A DNA stretch of 6,086 nucleotides from Bacillota bacterium (GTDB lineage: Bacteria > Bacillota > Clostridia > Acetivibrionales > DSM-1351). The position numbers and the translations under genes were made by a program. The DNA is taken from positions 1 through 6,086 of the forward strand of contig JAEWZA010000146.1 in assembly GCA_023395575.1 (NCBI GenBank), written 5' to 3'. This document shows positions 5,756-6,086 of this stretch, one piece after another. Under the pieces are notes generated by a model that did not search any database, had not been told where the DNA came from, and saw only the letters and a list, made by a program, of their open reading frames with translations. Numbering within the stretch: the stretch's first letter is position 1; the number at the start of each line of letters is the position of its first letter.

Positions 5756-5794
5756 AACGCACAAAGTCTCTCTATAGTAGCTATTTCCTCTCAT
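5732..5794 (-). CDS. Possible 20-residue leader peptide upstream of cdsA
   Basis: The SD of repeat copy 3 (GGGAGG) is followed 5 nt later by ATG at 5794 and a 20-codon frame beginning MRGNSYYR and ending in TAA at 5732. The frame passes through the ACCTCCACG arm of copy 2 and stops about 21 nt before the cdsA SD. Translating ribosomes could therefore open the hairpin that covers the cdsA binding site. The peptide has no recognised family. The frame may exist only because copy 2 was inserted or shortened, so confidence is low. Confidence 0.25.
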   Translation of the reverse strand: MRGNSYYRETLCVTSTIEIL

Positions 5795-5956
5795 GCTATC
5801 CTCCCACGCCAACTTTAGGCGTAAATTATAGTGTTTCCATCGTGGAGGTACGCACAAAATCTCTCTATACCTAATCACTACAAAAACACTTGTGTTCTTT
5901 CTAACTCGAAAATACACCATGTTTGCACTAACTTTATTTTCGAGTTTTTTCAAGCT
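5795..5956 (-). repeat. 162-bp repeat unit, copy 3
   Basis: This complete unit has its 42-bp palindrome at 5904-5945, arm 1 at 5878-5868, arm 2 at 5849-5841 and the SD arm at 5808-5799. The SD end reads GGGAGGATAGC followed by ATG at 5794, one base different from the usual GGTTAGC. The unit lies in tandem between copies 2 and 4. Confidence 0.85.
5904..5945. repeat. 42-bp palindrome, copy in repeat unit 3
   Basis: It has the same ACTCGAAAAT and ATTTTCGAGT ends as the copy at 2946-2987, with only a few changes in the centre. On the plus strand it is followed by TTTTT, so it could act as a weak terminator for plus-strand transcripts, but no plus-strand gene is seen. Confidence 0.8.
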
Positions 5957-6086
5957 GCTAACCTCCCACGCCAACTTTTGGCATAAATTATAGTATTTCT
6001 ATCGTGGAGGTACGCACAAAATCTCTCTTTACCTCATCACTACAAAAAACCCTTGTGTTCTAACTCGAAAATGCACCATGTTTGCA
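5957..6086 (-). repeat. 162-bp repeat unit, copy 4 (cut by window edge)
   Basis: The unit has arm 1 at 6040-6030, arm 2 at 6011-6003 and the SD arm at 5970-5961. The 42-bp palindrome starts at 6063 and is cut at 6086 after 24 bp. The SD end GGGAGGTTAGC is followed by AGCTTG, not ATG, so it has no good start codon. More units may lie beyond the window. Confidence 0.8.

Larger units (their letters stand above)
5701..5794 (-). repeat. 162-bp repeat unit, copy 2, shortened (upstream of cdsA)
   Basis: This unit ends in GGGAGGTTAGC immediately before the cdsA ATG. It keeps the ACCTCCACG arm (5755-5747) and the 32-nt segment between the arms. It lacks the far-upstream arm, the A/T palindrome and the 42-bp palindrome. 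Similarity to the others is lost after about 5775. The spacing to the next unit is 94 bp instead of 162 bp, indicating an internal deletion of roughly 68 bp. Confidence 0.85.

Noticed and set aside
5732..5974. An 80-codon minus-strand frame starting at TTG and running through repeat copies 3 and 2
   Set aside because: It lies wholly in repeat DNA, its TTG is inside the SD segment with no binding site of its own, and it has no recognisable domain. Only its last 20 codons have a plausible start.
2836..6086. CRISPR array as the explanation for the spaced repeats
   Set aside because: Units are about 162 bp and similar throughout. There are no short identical repeats with unique spacers and no cas genes.

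Overview
The window suggests a low-GC Gram-positive bacterium, most likely of class Clostridia. The evidence is AT-rich DNA, strong GGAGG ribosome binding sites, and the gene order cdsA - dxr - rseP - ispG, which is typical of the Firmicute lipid/isoprenoid cluster. The protein sequences look clostridial, and I cannot place the species more closely.

All four genes lie on the minus strand, so transcription runs from high to low coordinates. cdsA (5700-4870) makes CDP-diacylglycerol, the precursor of most phospholipids. dxr (4346-3201) and ispG (1228-167) are the second and sixth steps of the MEP isoprenoid pathway. rseP (2835-1543) is the site-2 intramembrane metalloprotease. Each gene carries its full set of catalytic motifs and looks intact. 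In many Firmicutes these genes are closely packed. Here the gaps are 523, 365 and 314 bp, and each one holds repeats.

Two kinds of repeat fill the gaps. (1) A unit of about 162 bp lies upstream of cdsA (three or more units in tandem, running off the right edge) and upstream of rseP (one full and one truncated unit), always in the same orientation. The unit ends in a perfect Shine-Dalgarno sequence, GGGAGGTTAGC or GGGAGGTTAAT, that abuts the ATG of the gene, so the repeat supplies the ribosome binding site. A conserved upstream arm, ACCTCCACG, is complementary to that site. A third arm further upstream, GATGAGGTA, can pair with the middle arm instead. This has the three-arm layout of a translational switch. 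(2) Two MITE-like elements (1257-1527 and 4596-4758) have related 14-bp terminal inverted repeats (ACTC-AACTTCGCA type), and about 59 bp of one end is shared between them in opposite orientation. A 42-bp palindrome beginning ACTCGAAA and ending TTTCGAGT occurs in both the 162-bp units and one MITE, linking the two families.

The best candidate for something undescribed is the 162-bp repeat as a portable, structured 5' leader that provides and may gate the ribosome binding sites of cdsA and rseP. The pairing is visible in the sequence. That it regulates anything is inference. Nothing convincing was found in 1-166, 3033-3200, 4398-4595 or 4759-4869.
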